In this document: positions 9,692 through 17,939 of the stretch, in pieces
Layout of the letters: each line of letters begins with the position of its first letter
Position numbering within the stretch: position 1 is the stretch's first letter
Assembly: GCF_003477525.1 (NCBI RefSeq)
Contig: NZ_QUDO01000037.1
Coordinates: 1-39,242 of the forward strand
Direction: 5' to 3'
DNA: 39,242 nt
DNA from: Ruminococcus sp. AF41-9
GTDB lineage: Bacteria > Bacillota > Clostridia > Lachnospirales > Lachnospiraceae
Made by a program: the position numbers and the translations under genes
The notes under the pieces: generated by a model
Database searches by the model: none
Seen by the model: only the letters and a program-made list of their open reading frames with translations
Told to the model about the DNA's origin: nothing

Positions 9692-11071
9692 TTACTGAAA
9701 GTGTCTTTTTTTATTCTCATCTGAATCAGTTAAGTCATCCTCATCCAGAATCAGCTTCATCGCCCACACCGGCACATCCACATCCCGGTAATTGTCCTGC
9801 ATAAACACAAATGCAGTCTTATACGGCGGCATTTTCTGCGGATAAATTCCGAATCCGTCTGTGAAATAAATCAGCCCTTTCAGGTTATGAAATTCATGTT
9901 GTTCCAGCAGTTCATCCACCCACTCAAACGCAGGTCTGAAATCTGTTCCACCGTCACCGTACAATTCCAGATGCTCCATATAATCTTTCATTTCTTCCTG
10001 TGAAGTAATCTTTTTATCCGTATGGACCTTCTCATCACACTGAATGATATGCACGTTTATTTTTGTAAAAAAACTCTCATTCTCACTGAGTACACCGTAC
10101 GTTTCCTCCAGAAATCTCCGTACCAGTTCCCCGGAACAGGACATGGAAGTATCAATGACGATCACAAACTCCTCTACCTTCTTAACCTCTTTGGATTCCA
10201 GCGGTTCAATCAGCGGCATATTCCCATATAACCGCAGCCCATAGGTATAGAAATTGTAATCAAAACTGTCATCATCCACTGCCAGTTCTTCATGGAAAAC
10301 GGCAAACTTTTGCAGGAACTCTTTGTAATCATATTTACTTCTGTTTTCCGTTTTTATCTGCTCCAGAAAGTCCCCATCACGCTCTCCTGCCTCCTGCGAA
10401 AACGTCTCCAGATCTGTCTCAATCCCGTCATTAATCTCCCCCCATTTGCGGCTGAGCATAGGGTTTGGTTTCTGATCGGGCTTCTTGCTCTCCCAGTATT
10501 TATGGTCATCTGCGCGAAATTCCTGTTCCAGTTTTATCAGATCCTGTTCGCCTAAATTCCATCCTGACAGAATCTTATATACCCGCTGCGCATTGAGTGT
10601 TTTTCCCTCTTTTTCAAGCAGACGATACGTTTCCCTGCGCAGAAGACTGCGTGAGAAGCGGATGCTCCGGTAGTTCATTCCATCTATAATGTGTTCCACT
10701 GCGATATCACAGCTTAAATCCCGCAATCGTTCTTCATTTCCCCGCCATTCAAAATGCCGGAAAATACAGTGAAATACCATATGAAGATACCCTCTGTTCA
10801 CCAGAATCCTGTTCTCTTTATACAGTCCTCCAAGCATCTGCGGCTGGAAATACATCACTCTTCCATCTGTGCCAAAACCATGCACTGCACCATCCATCTG
10901 ATAAGAAAAACTGCTCAATGCCACATCCAGAAACCTCATTCCCAGATACAATTCATCCCTTGCCGCCCGCAGAATACTGCTGCCAATCACCTGCAAACGC
11001 TCTGCTGTTTCTGCCGCTTTCTCTGCTTCCGCAGTCTTTGCCATTTCCCTTGTTCTATCCTCTGGCTGCAT
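9692..11071 (-). CDS. VWA-like metallopeptidase-type protein (DUF2201)
   Basis: 459 residues. The N-terminal half has a metallopeptidase-like helix with HMVFH (residues 97-101) and a further His at 106, followed by DLSCDIAVEHIID, the arrangement of the putative-metallopeptidase domain of the DUF2201 family. The C-terminal half is a VWA domain with the metal-site motif DTSMS (about residue 300) and a later GDGGTDFRPAF and YFTDGFG. Such proteins pair with MoxR ATPases, as here. GAGG lies about nine bases before the ATG. The first 25 residues are charged and repeat-like; no signal peptide is seen, so it should be cytoplasmic. Confidence 0.88.
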   Translation of the reverse strand: MQPEDRTREMAKTAEAEKAAETAERLQVIGSSILRAARDELYLGMRFLDVALSSFSYQMDGAVHGFGTDGRVMYFQPQMLGGLYKENRILVNRGYLHMVFHCIFRHFEWRGNEERLRDLSCDIAVEHIIDGMNYRSIRFSRSLLRRETYRLLEKEGKTLNAQRVYKILSGWNLGEQDLIKLEQEFRADDHKYWESKKPDQKPNPMLSRKWGEINDGIETDLETFSQEAGERDGDFLEQIKTENRSKYDYKEFLQKFAVFHEELAVDDDSFDYNFYTYGLRLYGNMPLIEPLESKEVKKVEEFVIVIDTSMSCSGELVRRFLEETYGVLSENESFFTKINVHIIQCDEKVHTDKKITSQEEMKDYMEHLELYGDGGTDFRPAFEWVDELLEQHEFHNLKGLIYFTDGFGIYPQKMPPYKTAFVFMQDNYRDVDVPVWAMKLILDEDDLTDSDENKKRHFQ

Positions 11072-11183
11072 AATTATTTTCCTCTGTATTTGTCTATCTA
11101 TTTGTATTTGTCTATATATTGTTCATTTTCAATCAGATATTCTCTGTTCGCTTCACTGCTTATCTGGTGATTGGATTTTTCGT

Positions 11184-12347
11184 TTACAGTTCAAATCTTT
11201 TCTTTCTCATACTCAGCGGCTTTTTCACGGGACATGGTTGAACATCTTTTTCCTGAACTGACATGTCTGTTTCCTGGTTATTTTCTATTTTATCCACATT
11301 CACCTGCTCATTACCCTCTGACTTATCCACCAGATCAGCTCTCTCATTCATGAGAAATGCGGAAATCTCTGTCTCTTTTCTCTGGGATGCACAGTCAAGC
11401 GCGGCATCAATTCCTTCCAGTGTCCAGAGTTTCTGCGCCGATATCACTTCGAGTCTGTGTACATCCTCCTGCTTTACCAGATAAACTGCAATCTCTCTCA
11501 GATTCTTACCGATATATCCCCGGTACTCTTCTCTGGCTTTCTCCGTCAGTTCATACGGAAACTCCAGTCTGCCAAAAGACATATCCACCAGAACTTCCAG
11601 TTTATCCATCACTACCGCCATCTCAAACAGCTTATCATATTCCTGATAGTTCAATTCTTTGTTGTAAAAACACTGCCTGTAATTACTTCCTGAACCGTGG
11701 TATTCCGTATACAGAATACGCGCCGGTGTGTTCTCCACCGCCTCATCATAATGTTCCGGAAATACCAGTCTTGCCTCCGGTCTGCTTTCTTTCCGATGCA
11801 GCACATCCGGCATCCATATCCCGGTCCCACCTTCTGACCGTTGTTCACTTTCTGTCTGTTGATCCTTTTCCGGCTCATAAAGAAATTCAACATCAATCCT
11901 CTGCCACATTTCCCCAAGCATTTCCTTCACACCGGATTTTTTTCCCTGCTTCATATGCACAGTCAGCTTATCCAGTGCATGGCAGCCTGTAAATGCCCCA
12001 CATCCAATCTGCATGAGACTGTCAGAAAATTCCAGTTTCTTCAGATTTCCACATCCGTAAAAAATATACCGTCCAATCTCCCGCAAACTGTCCGGAAAAA
12101 CAATCTCCTCCACCTCATTTCCAGCCAGAACATGCTCTTCCCTGCCAAATCCAAAACCGTCTTCCATTTCCCAGACACTGGCATTTTTAAGCTCTTCATC
12201 CTCATCCATATGACTGGAAAACGCATATGGTGCCGCACTGATCACCATTTTTCCATCTATTATCTCCGGAATCTCAACCCTGCTCTCAATTCCAAAACAC
12301 CGCAGAATCTCAATCCCACCAGATTTCTCTCTGTAATAAATCTTCAT
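11184..12347 (-). CDS. Leucine-rich-repeat protein of the MoxR/VWA operon
   Basis: 387 residues from the ATG at 12345-12347, which has GGGGAG seven bases upstream; an earlier start 42 bases upstream is less likely. Residues ~60-130 contain BspA-like LRR_5 repeats (NEVEEIVFPDSLREIGRYIFYGCGN split by short loops, then LKKLEFSDSLMQIGCGAFTGC). The remainder is helical, with an ankyrin-like middle and a charged, low-complexity tail ending KKPLSMRKKRFEL. There is no signal peptide, so unlike many BspA proteins it is probably cytoplasmic and may be an adaptor for the VWA-MoxR pair that follows. It is the first gene of that operon; a 112-base gap with the repeated ATTTGTCTAT separates it from the VWA gene. 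Confidence 0.8.
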   Translation of the reverse strand: MKIYYREKSGGIEILRCFGIESRVEIPEIIDGKMVISAAPYAFSSHMDEDEELKNASVWEMEDGFGFGREEHVLAGNEVEEIVFPDSLREIGRYIFYGCGNLKKLEFSDSLMQIGCGAFTGCHALDKLTVHMKQGKKSGVKEMLGEMWQRIDVEFLYEPEKDQQTESEQRSEGGTGIWMPDVLHRKESRPEARLVFPEHYDEAVENTPARILYTEYHGSGSNYRQCFYNKELNYQEYDKLFEMAVVMDKLEVLVDMSFGRLEFPYELTEKAREEYRGYIGKNLREIAVYLVKQEDVHRLEVISAQKLWTLEGIDAALDCASQRKETEISAFLMNERADLVDKSEGNEQVNVDKIENNQETDMSVQEKDVQPCPVKKPLSMRKKRFEL

Positions 12348-12428
12348 TCTTCTCTCCCCGGAGATCTGTTTTTTCAAAAACATTTCCATTTACAATCGTA
12401 ACTGTTCAGTATCTTCACAGTTACAAGG

Positions 12429-12587
12429 TCAAGCGGATATTCGCAATCCGCTTCGCTACTTGCTCATAACCAAATAACTGCTCCGCAGTTTATCAGAAGG
12501 CGCTTGCACGCCTCCTGATACAAGCAAGTCCCCACCCACTGCTTATTGCTTTTCACAATTGAAGCAGGGGACTTACTTGATTTGATT
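12429..12587 (+). repeat. 159-bp four-hairpin repeat, copy A
   Basis: Matches the reverse complement of 36116-36274 over 159 bases with about three mismatches. It folds into four successive hairpins: AAGCGGAT/ATCCGCTT, AACTGC/GCAGTT, TATCAG..GGCG/CGCC..CTGATA, and AAGTCCCC/GGGGACTT, the last with an inner CTGCTT/AAGCAG stem. It is intergenic, upstream of the leucine-rich-repeat gene. No open frame is apparent. It may be a non-autonomous mobile repeat or a structured RNA. Confidence 0.85.
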
Positions 12588-12606
12588 AAAATCCATTGAA
12601 AATCAC

Positions 12607-12645
12607 TTTATTATGGCACAGAAAATTTTGCTGTGGCATAATAAA
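12607..12645. other. Hairpin between repeat A and the phosphoesterase gene
   Basis: TTTATTATGGCACAG (12607-12621) pairs with CTGTGGCATAATAAA (12631-12645) with one mismatch over a 9-base AT-rich loop. The function is unknown; it lies just beyond the terminator of the phosphoesterase gene. Confidence 0.6.
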
Positions 12646-12679
12646 ATCATCCCTGAAAAGTATAATACTTCCCAGGGAT
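12642..12679 (-). terminator. Probable terminator of the phosphoesterase gene
   Basis: On the minus strand ATCCCTG (12679-12673) pairs with CAGGGAT (12655-12649), with an inner AAGTAT/ATACTT, followed by the T-rich GATTTTATTAT. It lies about 50 bases after the stop codon. Confidence 0.65.
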
Positions 12680-12726
12680 TTTTTCCAGATAATATAATCC
12701 TGCTGCGATATTCTTTTTCCTGCTGC

Positions 12727-13425
12727 CTAGCGCAGTACCAGTTCCGGTTTGAAGTTCAGATAGTCTCCCGATACCAGCTTATATTCAATTCCATCCACAT
12801 ATCCTTTGAAACTGTCATCGTATCGTTTTTCTCCATGACAATGAGAATAAATCACTTTCTCAGCTCCATACTCCTGTGCCATTAATGTAAACGGGCTTTC
12901 CATTTCGCCAATACTTGTCGGTGGATAATGAAGAAACATGATAAATTTCTCACACCCTGCTGCCTTCGCCGCTTCAAAAGAACAACGCAGCCTCTGAAGT
13001 TCTCTGTCTCTGAGCTTCAGAAAATGTTCATAGCTGTCTTTCCCCTCATAGCAGTAACCCTTGGTTCCTACCAGTGCATAGTCTTCATATGTATAAAAAT
13101 TATTCTGCAGAAACTCCAGCTTTCCTCTGAACATCTCATTCAGTTTCTCCGTTTTCTTCGCATCCCAGAACATATCATGATTTCCACGAAGCAGAATCTT
13201 TCTTCCCGGCAATGCCATAATGAAATCCAGATCCGCCTGACACTCCTCCAGATTCCGTCCCCAGGAATGATCTCCCGTAATCACTACCGTGTCCTGCTCC
13301 GTTACTTTCTTCTTCCAGTACTTCTCGATTTTCACTACGTGATTCTTCCATCTCCTGTCAAATACATCCATTGGTTTATTCACCGTAAATGACAGATGGA
13401 AATCACCGATTGCGTATAAACTCAT
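12727..13425 (-). CDS. Metallophosphoesterase
   Basis: 232 residues with the calcineurin-like phosphoesterase motifs in order: GDFHLSF (a D-x-H motif, residues 7-13), VVITGDHSWG (GD-x motif, with H replacing the usual Asn in GDxxW), LLRGNHD (GNHD), and later FLHYPP and YSHCHGE. These bind two metal ions. Cytoplasmic; the substrate is not predictable. AAGGAGG lies 12 bases before the ATG, a rather long spacing. It lies 27 bases downstream of the MATE gene and is probably co-transcribed with it. Confidence 0.88.
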   Translation of the reverse strand: MSLYAIGDFHLSFTVNKPMDVFDRRWKNHVVKIEKYWKKKVTEQDTVVITGDHSWGRNLEECQADLDFIMALPGRKILLRGNHDMFWDAKKTEKLNEMFRGKLEFLQNNFYTYEDYALVGTKGYCYEGKDSYEHFLKLRDRELQRLRCSFEAAKAAGCEKFIMFLHYPPTSIGEMESPFTLMAQEYGAEKVIYSHCHGEKRYDDSFKGYVDGIEYKLVSGDYLNFKPELVLR

Positions 13426-13452
13426 GTTCTCAACGTACCTCCTTACCCGGCT

Positions 13453-14787
13453 TTAGAAATTGTTACCTCGCATCTTCTTCAGCACTTTCCTGTAAAAGAA
13501 AATCGTCAGCCCCGTAGCCGCCAGCCATCCAAACGGCCATGCCATCCAGATTCCTGTACTGGCGAATTTCTGTGAAAAAATAAGTGCAAATATAATTCGC
13601 AGAATTAAATCTGGAATTGTTGCTAATACAAAGTAGAGCATCGCACCATATCCACGGATGATACCGTCTGTCATAAGTTTCACCACGATCATCAGATACC
13701 ATGGCGACACGATCCGCAGAAATGCTGCTCCTGCGTCCAGAGCACCTGTGCTCTCTGCATTGAGAAACAAACTCATCATCTGGCGGCTGAAACCAAAATA
13801 CAGAATTACGAACGGCAGTGCTGTCAGTTCTGACAGTTTCAAACCTGTTTTAAATCCCATGGGAATTCTTTCCGGTTTTCCCGCACCCAGATTCTGTGCA
13901 GTATAGCTGGACAGGCAGGAGCCAAGTGTCATGAAAATATTAATCGCAAATGTATTCAGCTTAATCGCACCGGAATATCCTGCCACAACTGCGGAACCAT
14001 ACTGGTTAATGATCGCCTGCACTACCAGATTTCCCACGCTGAGCACACTCTGCTGCAGAATACTCGGTACTGCAATTGCCAGAATCTGCCTGCATAATTT
14101 TCCATCAAACGGTGGCTGTTTTTCCGCAGTCATGGCACTGAGTCTGTGAAATACAGTGAACAGAACCAGGATTGCAGAAATTCCCTGTGCAATAAATGTT
14201 GCCCATGCCACACCACTGACTCCCCAGCGGAATTTCGCCACAAACAGAAAATCCAGCAAAATATTTCCGGCAGAAGAACCCAGCAGGAAATACAGCGGAG
14301 TCTTAGAATCTCCAAGTGCCGTACAGACACCTGTACAGACATTGTAAAGCATCAGAAACAGCAATCCGAACACATAAATTTTCAGATACAATTCTCCATC
14401 TGCCAGAATGTTCTCCGGTGTCCGAATCCATACCATCATGCTTCTGCATGCCACGCATCCAAACACTGTCAAAGCAATTCCAAGCACTCCGGATGCTGCA
14501 AACGCAGTCGTTACTGCCCTCTTTACACCTTTTCTGTCACCTGCACCAAACAATCTGGACACAATCACCGAAGTTCCCAGATTCATTCCCACTGCAAATG
14601 CCATAAAGATCACAGTGATCGGATAAGAGGCTCCAACCGCCGCCAGCGCATCCTCTCCCGCAAATTTTCCTGCGATCATGCTGTCTGCAATATTATAAAT
14701 CTGCTGAAACATTACACTGAGCATCATCGGCAGGAGGAAACGCCACAACGTTTTATTGGGATGTTCCTTTGTCAGATCTGTAACCAC
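13453..14787 (-). CDS. MATE family efflux transporter
   Basis: 444 residues from a GTG start at 14785-14787, chosen because AAGGGGG lies eight bases upstream and the product then begins with the family-typical TDLTKEHPNKTLWRFLLPMM; a longer TTG-started frame has no ribosome binding site. About twelve hydrophobic helices are visible, with the MATE signatures FQQIYNIADSMIAGKF and AVGASYPITVIFMAFAVG in the first half and VVAGYSGAIKLNTFA in the second. It exports cationic drugs or metabolites across the cytoplasmic membrane using a Na+ or H+ gradient. A hairpin in its leader (14874-14910) may influence expression. Confidence 0.92.
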   Translation of the reverse strand: MVTDLTKEHPNKTLWRFLLPMMLSVMFQQIYNIADSMIAGKFAGEDALAAVGASYPITVIFMAFAVGMNLGTSVIVSRLFGAGDRKGVKRAVTTAFAASGVLGIALTVFGCVACRSMMVWIRTPENILADGELYLKIYVFGLLFLMLYNVCTGVCTALGDSKTPLYFLLGSSAGNILLDFLFVAKFRWGVSGVAWATFIAQGISAILVLFTVFHRLSAMTAEKQPPFDGKLCRQILAIAVPSILQQSVLSVGNLVVQAIINQYGSAVVAGYSGAIKLNTFAINIFMTLGSCLSSYTAQNLGAGKPERIPMGFKTGLKLSELTALPFVILYFGFSRQMMSLFLNAESTGALDAGAAFLRIVSPWYLMIVVKLMTDGIIRGYGAMLYFVLATIPDLILRIIFALIFSQKFASTGIWMAWPFGWLAATGLTIFFYRKVLKKMRGNNF

Positions 14788-14873
14788 AACTCTTTCCCCC
14801 TTAGTAAAATCACACGAAATTTCCAAAACTTTCTGGTCACCAGCTTCCAGGTCACTAATATCTTTTAAGATAA

Positions 14874-14910
14874 AATAAGACCGGAAGTCTGTGAAATCTC
14901 TGGTCTTATT
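14874..14910 (-). promoter_or_regulatory. Terminator-like hairpin in the MATE leader
   Basis: AATAAGACC (14874-14882) and GGTCTTATT (14902-14910) form a perfect 9-bp stem. On the minus strand it is followed by TTATCTT, and it lies ~85 bases upstream of the MATE start with no minus-strand gene before it. A direct repeat GGTCAC lies just downstream (14835-14856). This layout fits a leader attenuator, but I recognise no known riboswitch. Confidence 0.45.
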
Positions 14911-14996
14911 ATAGCAACATATTTATCAGGTAAGCAATATATCTCTGCTCCAATTTCCAGTAACAATATTAACATATCATTTGTTTTACCGGCACC

Positions 14997-15139
14997 TATA
15001 GCAGTCCTAGTAAATAATGCATCTTAATCCAGTCCATCAGAGTGTGAAATCCTGCGTCAGATATCTTTGCCGTGCGTTAACGCAGGACTTCACGCTCTGA
15101 TGGGCTGGATTGCTTGCATTATTTTCTGGAATTGCTATA
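14997..15139. repeat. Fold-back (MITE-like) element
   Basis: About 58 bases at the left end (from TATAGCAGTCCTAG) pair imperfectly with the right end (to ATTGCTATA): TAGCA, AAATAATGCA, AATCCAG, CCATCAGAG, GTGAA and TCCTGCG all recur inverted. The ~24-base centre holds CGTTAACG. TA dinucleotides flank both ends, as for IS630/Tc1-type insertions. No coding capacity. It lies between the divergent MATE and DAHP synthase genes. Confidence 0.7.
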
Positions 15140-15313
15140 AGTCTGTTTTATACTTTTTAACCAAACTTTTTTTCAAATAATCGCGTAAATTTGTCGGTTT
15201 AAAGTACTAAAGTACTGGATTTTAAAATGGCATCATGTTATACTTGTTAAGGAAAAAAATATGCATGATATTTATAAGAACCATGCATAACATCTATATG
15301 GAGGAAACAACAC

Positions 15314-16345
15314 ATGTCAATCACAATCAATCACGAACTCCCTTTACCGGAGGTTCTGAAATCCCAGTACCCTCTCAGCCCTGAACTGAAAGAAGTCAAA
15401 AAACAGCGCGATGAAGAAATTCGTCGAATCTTCACCGGTGAATCAGATAAATTTATCGTCCTTGTAGGACCTTGTTCTGCTGATAACGAAGATACTGTCT
15501 GCGAATATGTGCGCAGACTGAAAACAGTTGCGGATAAAGTATCTGACAAACTGATGATCATCCCACGAGTTTATACCAATAAGCCACGTACTACAGGCGA
15601 CGGTTACAAAGGAATGCTCCATCAGCCGGACCCTGACAAAGCTCCTGACCTTCTTGCCGGAATTATTGCGATCCGTAAGATGCATATGAGAGTTATGCAG
15701 GAAACAGGACTCTCTTCTGCTGATGAAATGCTTTACCCGGAAAACCGCAGCTACCTGGATGATATCCTTTCCTATGAAGCAGTAGGTGCACGTTCCGTAG
15801 AAAATCAGCAGCATCGTCTCACAGCCAGCGGTATGGATATTCCGGTTGGTATGAAGAATCCAACCTGCGGTGATCTTTCTGTTATGCTGAACTCTGTGAC
15901 TGCTGCTCAGCATCCGCATCATTTCATTTACAGAGGATGCGATGTGGAGACTTCCGGAAATGATCTGGCTCATACCATCCTTCGCGGCGGAGTAAACCAG
16001 TACGGACAGACCATTCCGAATTACCACTACGAAGATCTGATGACTCTGGCTGCATTATATGCCAAGAAAGATCTCAAGAACCCTGCTGTTGTCGTAGATG
16101 CCAACCACTCCAACTCCAACAAACAGTACAAAGAACAGATCCGCATCGTTACAGAAGTACTCCACAGCCGCAACTACAACCCGGACCTCAAAAAACTGGT
16201 CAAAGGCGTTATGATCGAAAGCTACCTCCTCGAAGGCCGTCAGGACATCAGCGACCACATGACTCCAGGCTGCTCCATCACTGACCCATGCCTTGGATGG
16301 GAAGATACAGAACGCCTTATCTATGATATTGCGGAAAAGTGCTGA
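15314..16345 (+). CDS. aroF: 3-deoxy-7-phosphoheptulonate synthase (class I)
   Basis: 343 residues, normal for type I-alpha DAHP synthase. It joins phosphoenolpyruvate and erythrose 4-phosphate in the first step of aromatic amino acid synthesis, in the cytoplasm. Seen motifs: LVGPCSADN (residues ~50-58), IPRVYTNKPRTTGDGYKGM (substrate loop), GARSVENQQHR, PVGMKNPTCGD, VVDANHSNSNK (metal site) and MIESYL. GGAGG lies nine bases before the ATG. The leader contains ATGCATG/CATGCAT (15261-15291) but no T-box that I can recognise. The gene stands alone between a fold-back element and the prophage. Confidence 0.93.
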   Translation: MSITINHELPLPEVLKSQYPLSPELKEVKKQRDEEIRRIFTGESDKFIVLVGPCSADNEDTVCEYVRRLKTVADKVSDKLMIIPRVYTNKPRTTGDGYKGMLHQPDPDKAPDLLAGIIAIRKMHMRVMQETGLSSADEMLYPENRSYLDDILSYEAVGARSVENQQHRLTASGMDIPVGMKNPTCGDLSVMLNSVTAAQHPHHFIYRGCDVETSGNDLAHTILRGGVNQYGQTIPNYHYEDLMTLAALYAKKDLKNPAVVVDANHSNSNKQYKEQIRIVTEVLHSRNYNPDLKKLVKGVMIESYLLEGRQDISDHMTPGCSITDPCLGWEDTERLIYDIAEKC

Positions 16346-16391
16346 TATCAAACAGATAAACGCAGTTACTTCACTGCCTGATCAGATTAAA

Positions 16392-16444
16392 AGAGGGTGC
16401 CGTAAAATCATCAAAAACTGATGATTCAGCGGTACCCTCTATAT
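16392..16444 (+). terminator. Probable terminator of the DAHP synthase gene
   Basis: AGAGGGTGCCG and CGGTACCCTCT pair, with an inner ATCATC/GATGAT, 46 bases after the stop codon; ATATTTAAT follows. The stem is long but the T run is weak. Confidence 0.65.
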
Positions 16445-16537
16445 TTAATCCCCTTATAAATCTTTTTTCGCTAACTATAATATGGCATTACATTATCTCT
16501 ATTCTGAAGTCTTTATTTGAATAACCTTGTCAAGACA

Positions 16538-16622
16538 AAAAAAATAACCTCTGGAAACCTTGATTTCCAGAGGTTTTAGCGTGCGTTAGAGGATTCGAAC
16601 CCCCGACCTTTTGGTCCGTAGC
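16538..16622. repeat. attL: left 85-bp direct repeat
   Basis: Identical to 26956-27040. It carries the tRNA terminator hairpin and a 43-base fragment (16580-16622) corresponding to the tRNA-Arg 3' part from the discriminator through the anticodon. It is a displaced chromosomal end produced by integration; the 5' half of the tRNA is missing here. Confidence 0.93.
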
Positions 16623-16768
16623 TACGCATCTAAAAGTTATGGGAATTTGAATCCTTTTTTATAGTCTGATACCTTTGTTTTTATTTTGAACAAGCCTTTT
16701 TTCAAAGATAATGCTGTATTTGTGATACTTTGTATAGTATAATATTCCCAAAGAAGGAGGTATGTACT

Positions 16769-17110
16769 ATGGGATTAATGGATCGTGATTATATGAACAA
16801 AACACCAGAAGAAAGGGAAACTGAACGTTTAATCGAGAAACAACATCGTAATCGTTTGAATGAAATGGGTTATCTGATGTCAAAAGGTGAAAATTTGACT
16901 CGTTCTGAGCGTAAACGATTGGAACAAATATATGAAGAAAATCGTGCGTATATGAATGGTGAACGAAAATTAAGACCTGTTAATCAAAAGAAAAAGTCTA
17001 ATTTTATGCCTGTGATTATTTTTACAATTATAATTATTTTTCTTATTTTAATTTTCTCGTTTTATCCAGATCTTACTAATTTTAATATCTGGGAGTTCAT
17101 TGGACATTAA
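16769..17110 (+). CDS. Small tail-anchored membrane protein of the prophage
   Basis: 113 residues from the ATG at 16769, with AAGGAGG nine bases upstream; the longer open frame to 16730 lacks this support. The first ~75 residues are highly charged and helical (TPEERETERLIEKQHRNRL, RSERKRLEQIYEENRAYM); residues ~83-103 are a single hydrophobic segment (VIIFTIIIIFLILIFSF), leaving a short external tail. No family is recognised. It is the first gene after attL, divergent in layout from the repressor and AT-rich like it. TATAAT lies at 16738-16743, but the -35 box is weak. It might be a lysogeny-expressed protein such as an exclusion factor; that is a guess from position only. Confidence 0.75.
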   Translation: MGLMDRDYMNKTPEERETERLIEKQHRNRLNEMGYLMSKGENLTRSERKRLEQIYEENRAYMNGERKLRPVNQKKKSNFMPVIIFTIIIIFLILIFSFYPDLTNFNIWEFIGH

Positions 17111-17134
17111 AGACCTGTTACCAGGTCTTTTTTG

Positions 17135-17482
17135 TTATCCAGTCTTTGATTGAGATAATTTTTCTTCCGGTTCTTGAATATCTAAAATTTTCTTAATAAC
17201 TCCTTGCTCTGTCGGGGTTATCTTTCTATATGCAGCAATAATATTTTTTTCTTCATCTGTCAAATTTTCATTTTCATTTTTTCCTGTTAATAGATATTCC
17301 ATAGTAGTCCCAAGTATTTGGGATATATTAAACAAAATGGTAGCGTTAGGTATTTGATTATTTTTATAATTACCTACTGCATTTTTAGATAAATTTAGTT
17401 CTTCTGTCAATTTACTGTTGGTATATCCTGCAATTTTCATACATTCAGTTAATCTATTCCCAAAATTCTTATCATCAATCAT
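17135..17482 (-). CDS. XRE-family repressor of the prophage
   Basis: 115 residues from the ATG at 17480-17482 with AAAGGAG six bases upstream; the longer frame starts with TTG inside that site. Residues ~5-60 form a Cro/CI helix-turn-helix (KLTEELNLSKNAVGNYKNN, then IPNATILFNISQILG); the C-terminal part is a short charged helical region with no peptidase domain. Three palindromes TCCCA-N6-TGGGA lie around it: one at its ribosome binding site, one in the spacer of the divergent promoter, one inside its own coding sequence. It most likely represses the lytic/productive transcript and itself. The lack of a cleavage domain means that induction is probably not by RecA-type self-cleavage. Confidence 0.88.
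   Translation of the reverse strand: MIDDKNFGNRLTECMKIAGYTNSKLTEELNLSKNAVGNYKNNQIPNATILFNISQILGTTMEYLLTGKNENENLTDEEKNIIAAYRKITPTEQGVIKKILDIQEPEEKLSQSKTG
17308..17323. promoter_or_regulatory. Operator-like palindrome inside the repressor gene
   Basis: TCCCAAGTATTTGGGA has the same TCCCA-N6-TGGGA pattern as the two sites in the control region. It lies within the repressor coding sequence, so it may serve as a third, auxiliary operator or a roadblock. Confidence 0.6.
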
Positions 17483-17494
17483 AAAATTCTCCTT

Positions 17495-17510
17495 TCCCAA
17501 AAATATGGGA
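17495..17510. promoter_or_regulatory. Operator at the repressor translation start
   Basis: TCCCAAAAATATGGGA (TCCCA-N6-TGGGA) overlaps the region just upstream of the repressor's ribosome binding site and fits an autoregulatory operator. Its centre lies 31 bases from that of the site in the promoter spacer, about three helical turns. Confidence 0.75.
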
Positions 17511-17518
17511 TGTTTTTA

Positions 17519-17547
17519 TTGACAATCCCATTTATTTGGGATATAAT
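17519..17547 (+). promoter_or_regulatory. Consensus promoter with operator filling its spacer
   Basis: TTGACA (17519-17524), a 17-base spacer and TATAAT (17542-17547) form a full sigma-70/SigA consensus promoter reading into the structural and replication genes. The palindrome ATCCCATTTATTTGGGAT (17525-17542) fills the spacer exactly, so a repressor bound there would block RNA polymerase. Confidence 0.88.
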
Positions 17548-17732
17548 CAAAATTGTAAAAACTGATACCTTTGTTACTTTGTTAATATTAAATTTTACCA
17601 TTACAAGCTATTTTCTACAATATATTTTGTTTTAAATTGCCAGTAATGTAAATATGTCCAAATGATCGTTGTAGGTGCATTGGTAACCTTCACAAATGAG
17701 ATATAAATGGGTATTTTAGGAGGTGTAATCTT

Positions 17733-17939
17733 ATGATGTTTTTAAGTTGGCTTGTTGCTAAAGAATTAACTACAAAGTCTGGACGATTTACTCCAATAGG
17801 GCTTTTCTGTTCAGAGTGTGAAGCAAAGGAATATGTCGAAATGTTACATCGTTCTGAACCATTTAATCGTAACTATATTGTTAAACAAATAAATTCTGAA
17901 GAACATATGTGGGAGCTGTGTCATGGCAAAGAAAAGTAA
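17733..17939 (+). CDS. Small early prophage protein, unknown
   Basis: 68 residues. AGGAGGTG lies six bases before the first ATG; a second ATG follows at once. The protein (MMFLSWLVAKELTTKSGRF, then FCSECEAKEYVEMLHR and YIVKQINSEEHMWELCHGKEK) is compact with three cysteines and no membrane helix; I recognise no family. It is the first gene of the transcript from the 17519 promoter, after a 185-base leader, and its end overlaps the next start by 17 bases, which suggests translational coupling. Composition is AT-rich relative to the following genes. Confidence 0.75.
   Translation: MMFLSWLVAKELTTKSGRFTPIGLFCSECEAKEYVEMLHRSEPFNRNYIVKQINSEEHMWELCHGKEK

Noticed and set aside
15140..15313. T-box or other riboswitch before DAHP synthase
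   Set aside because: I could not find the T-box sequence or a terminator/antiterminator pair; only a short ATGCATG hairpin is visible.
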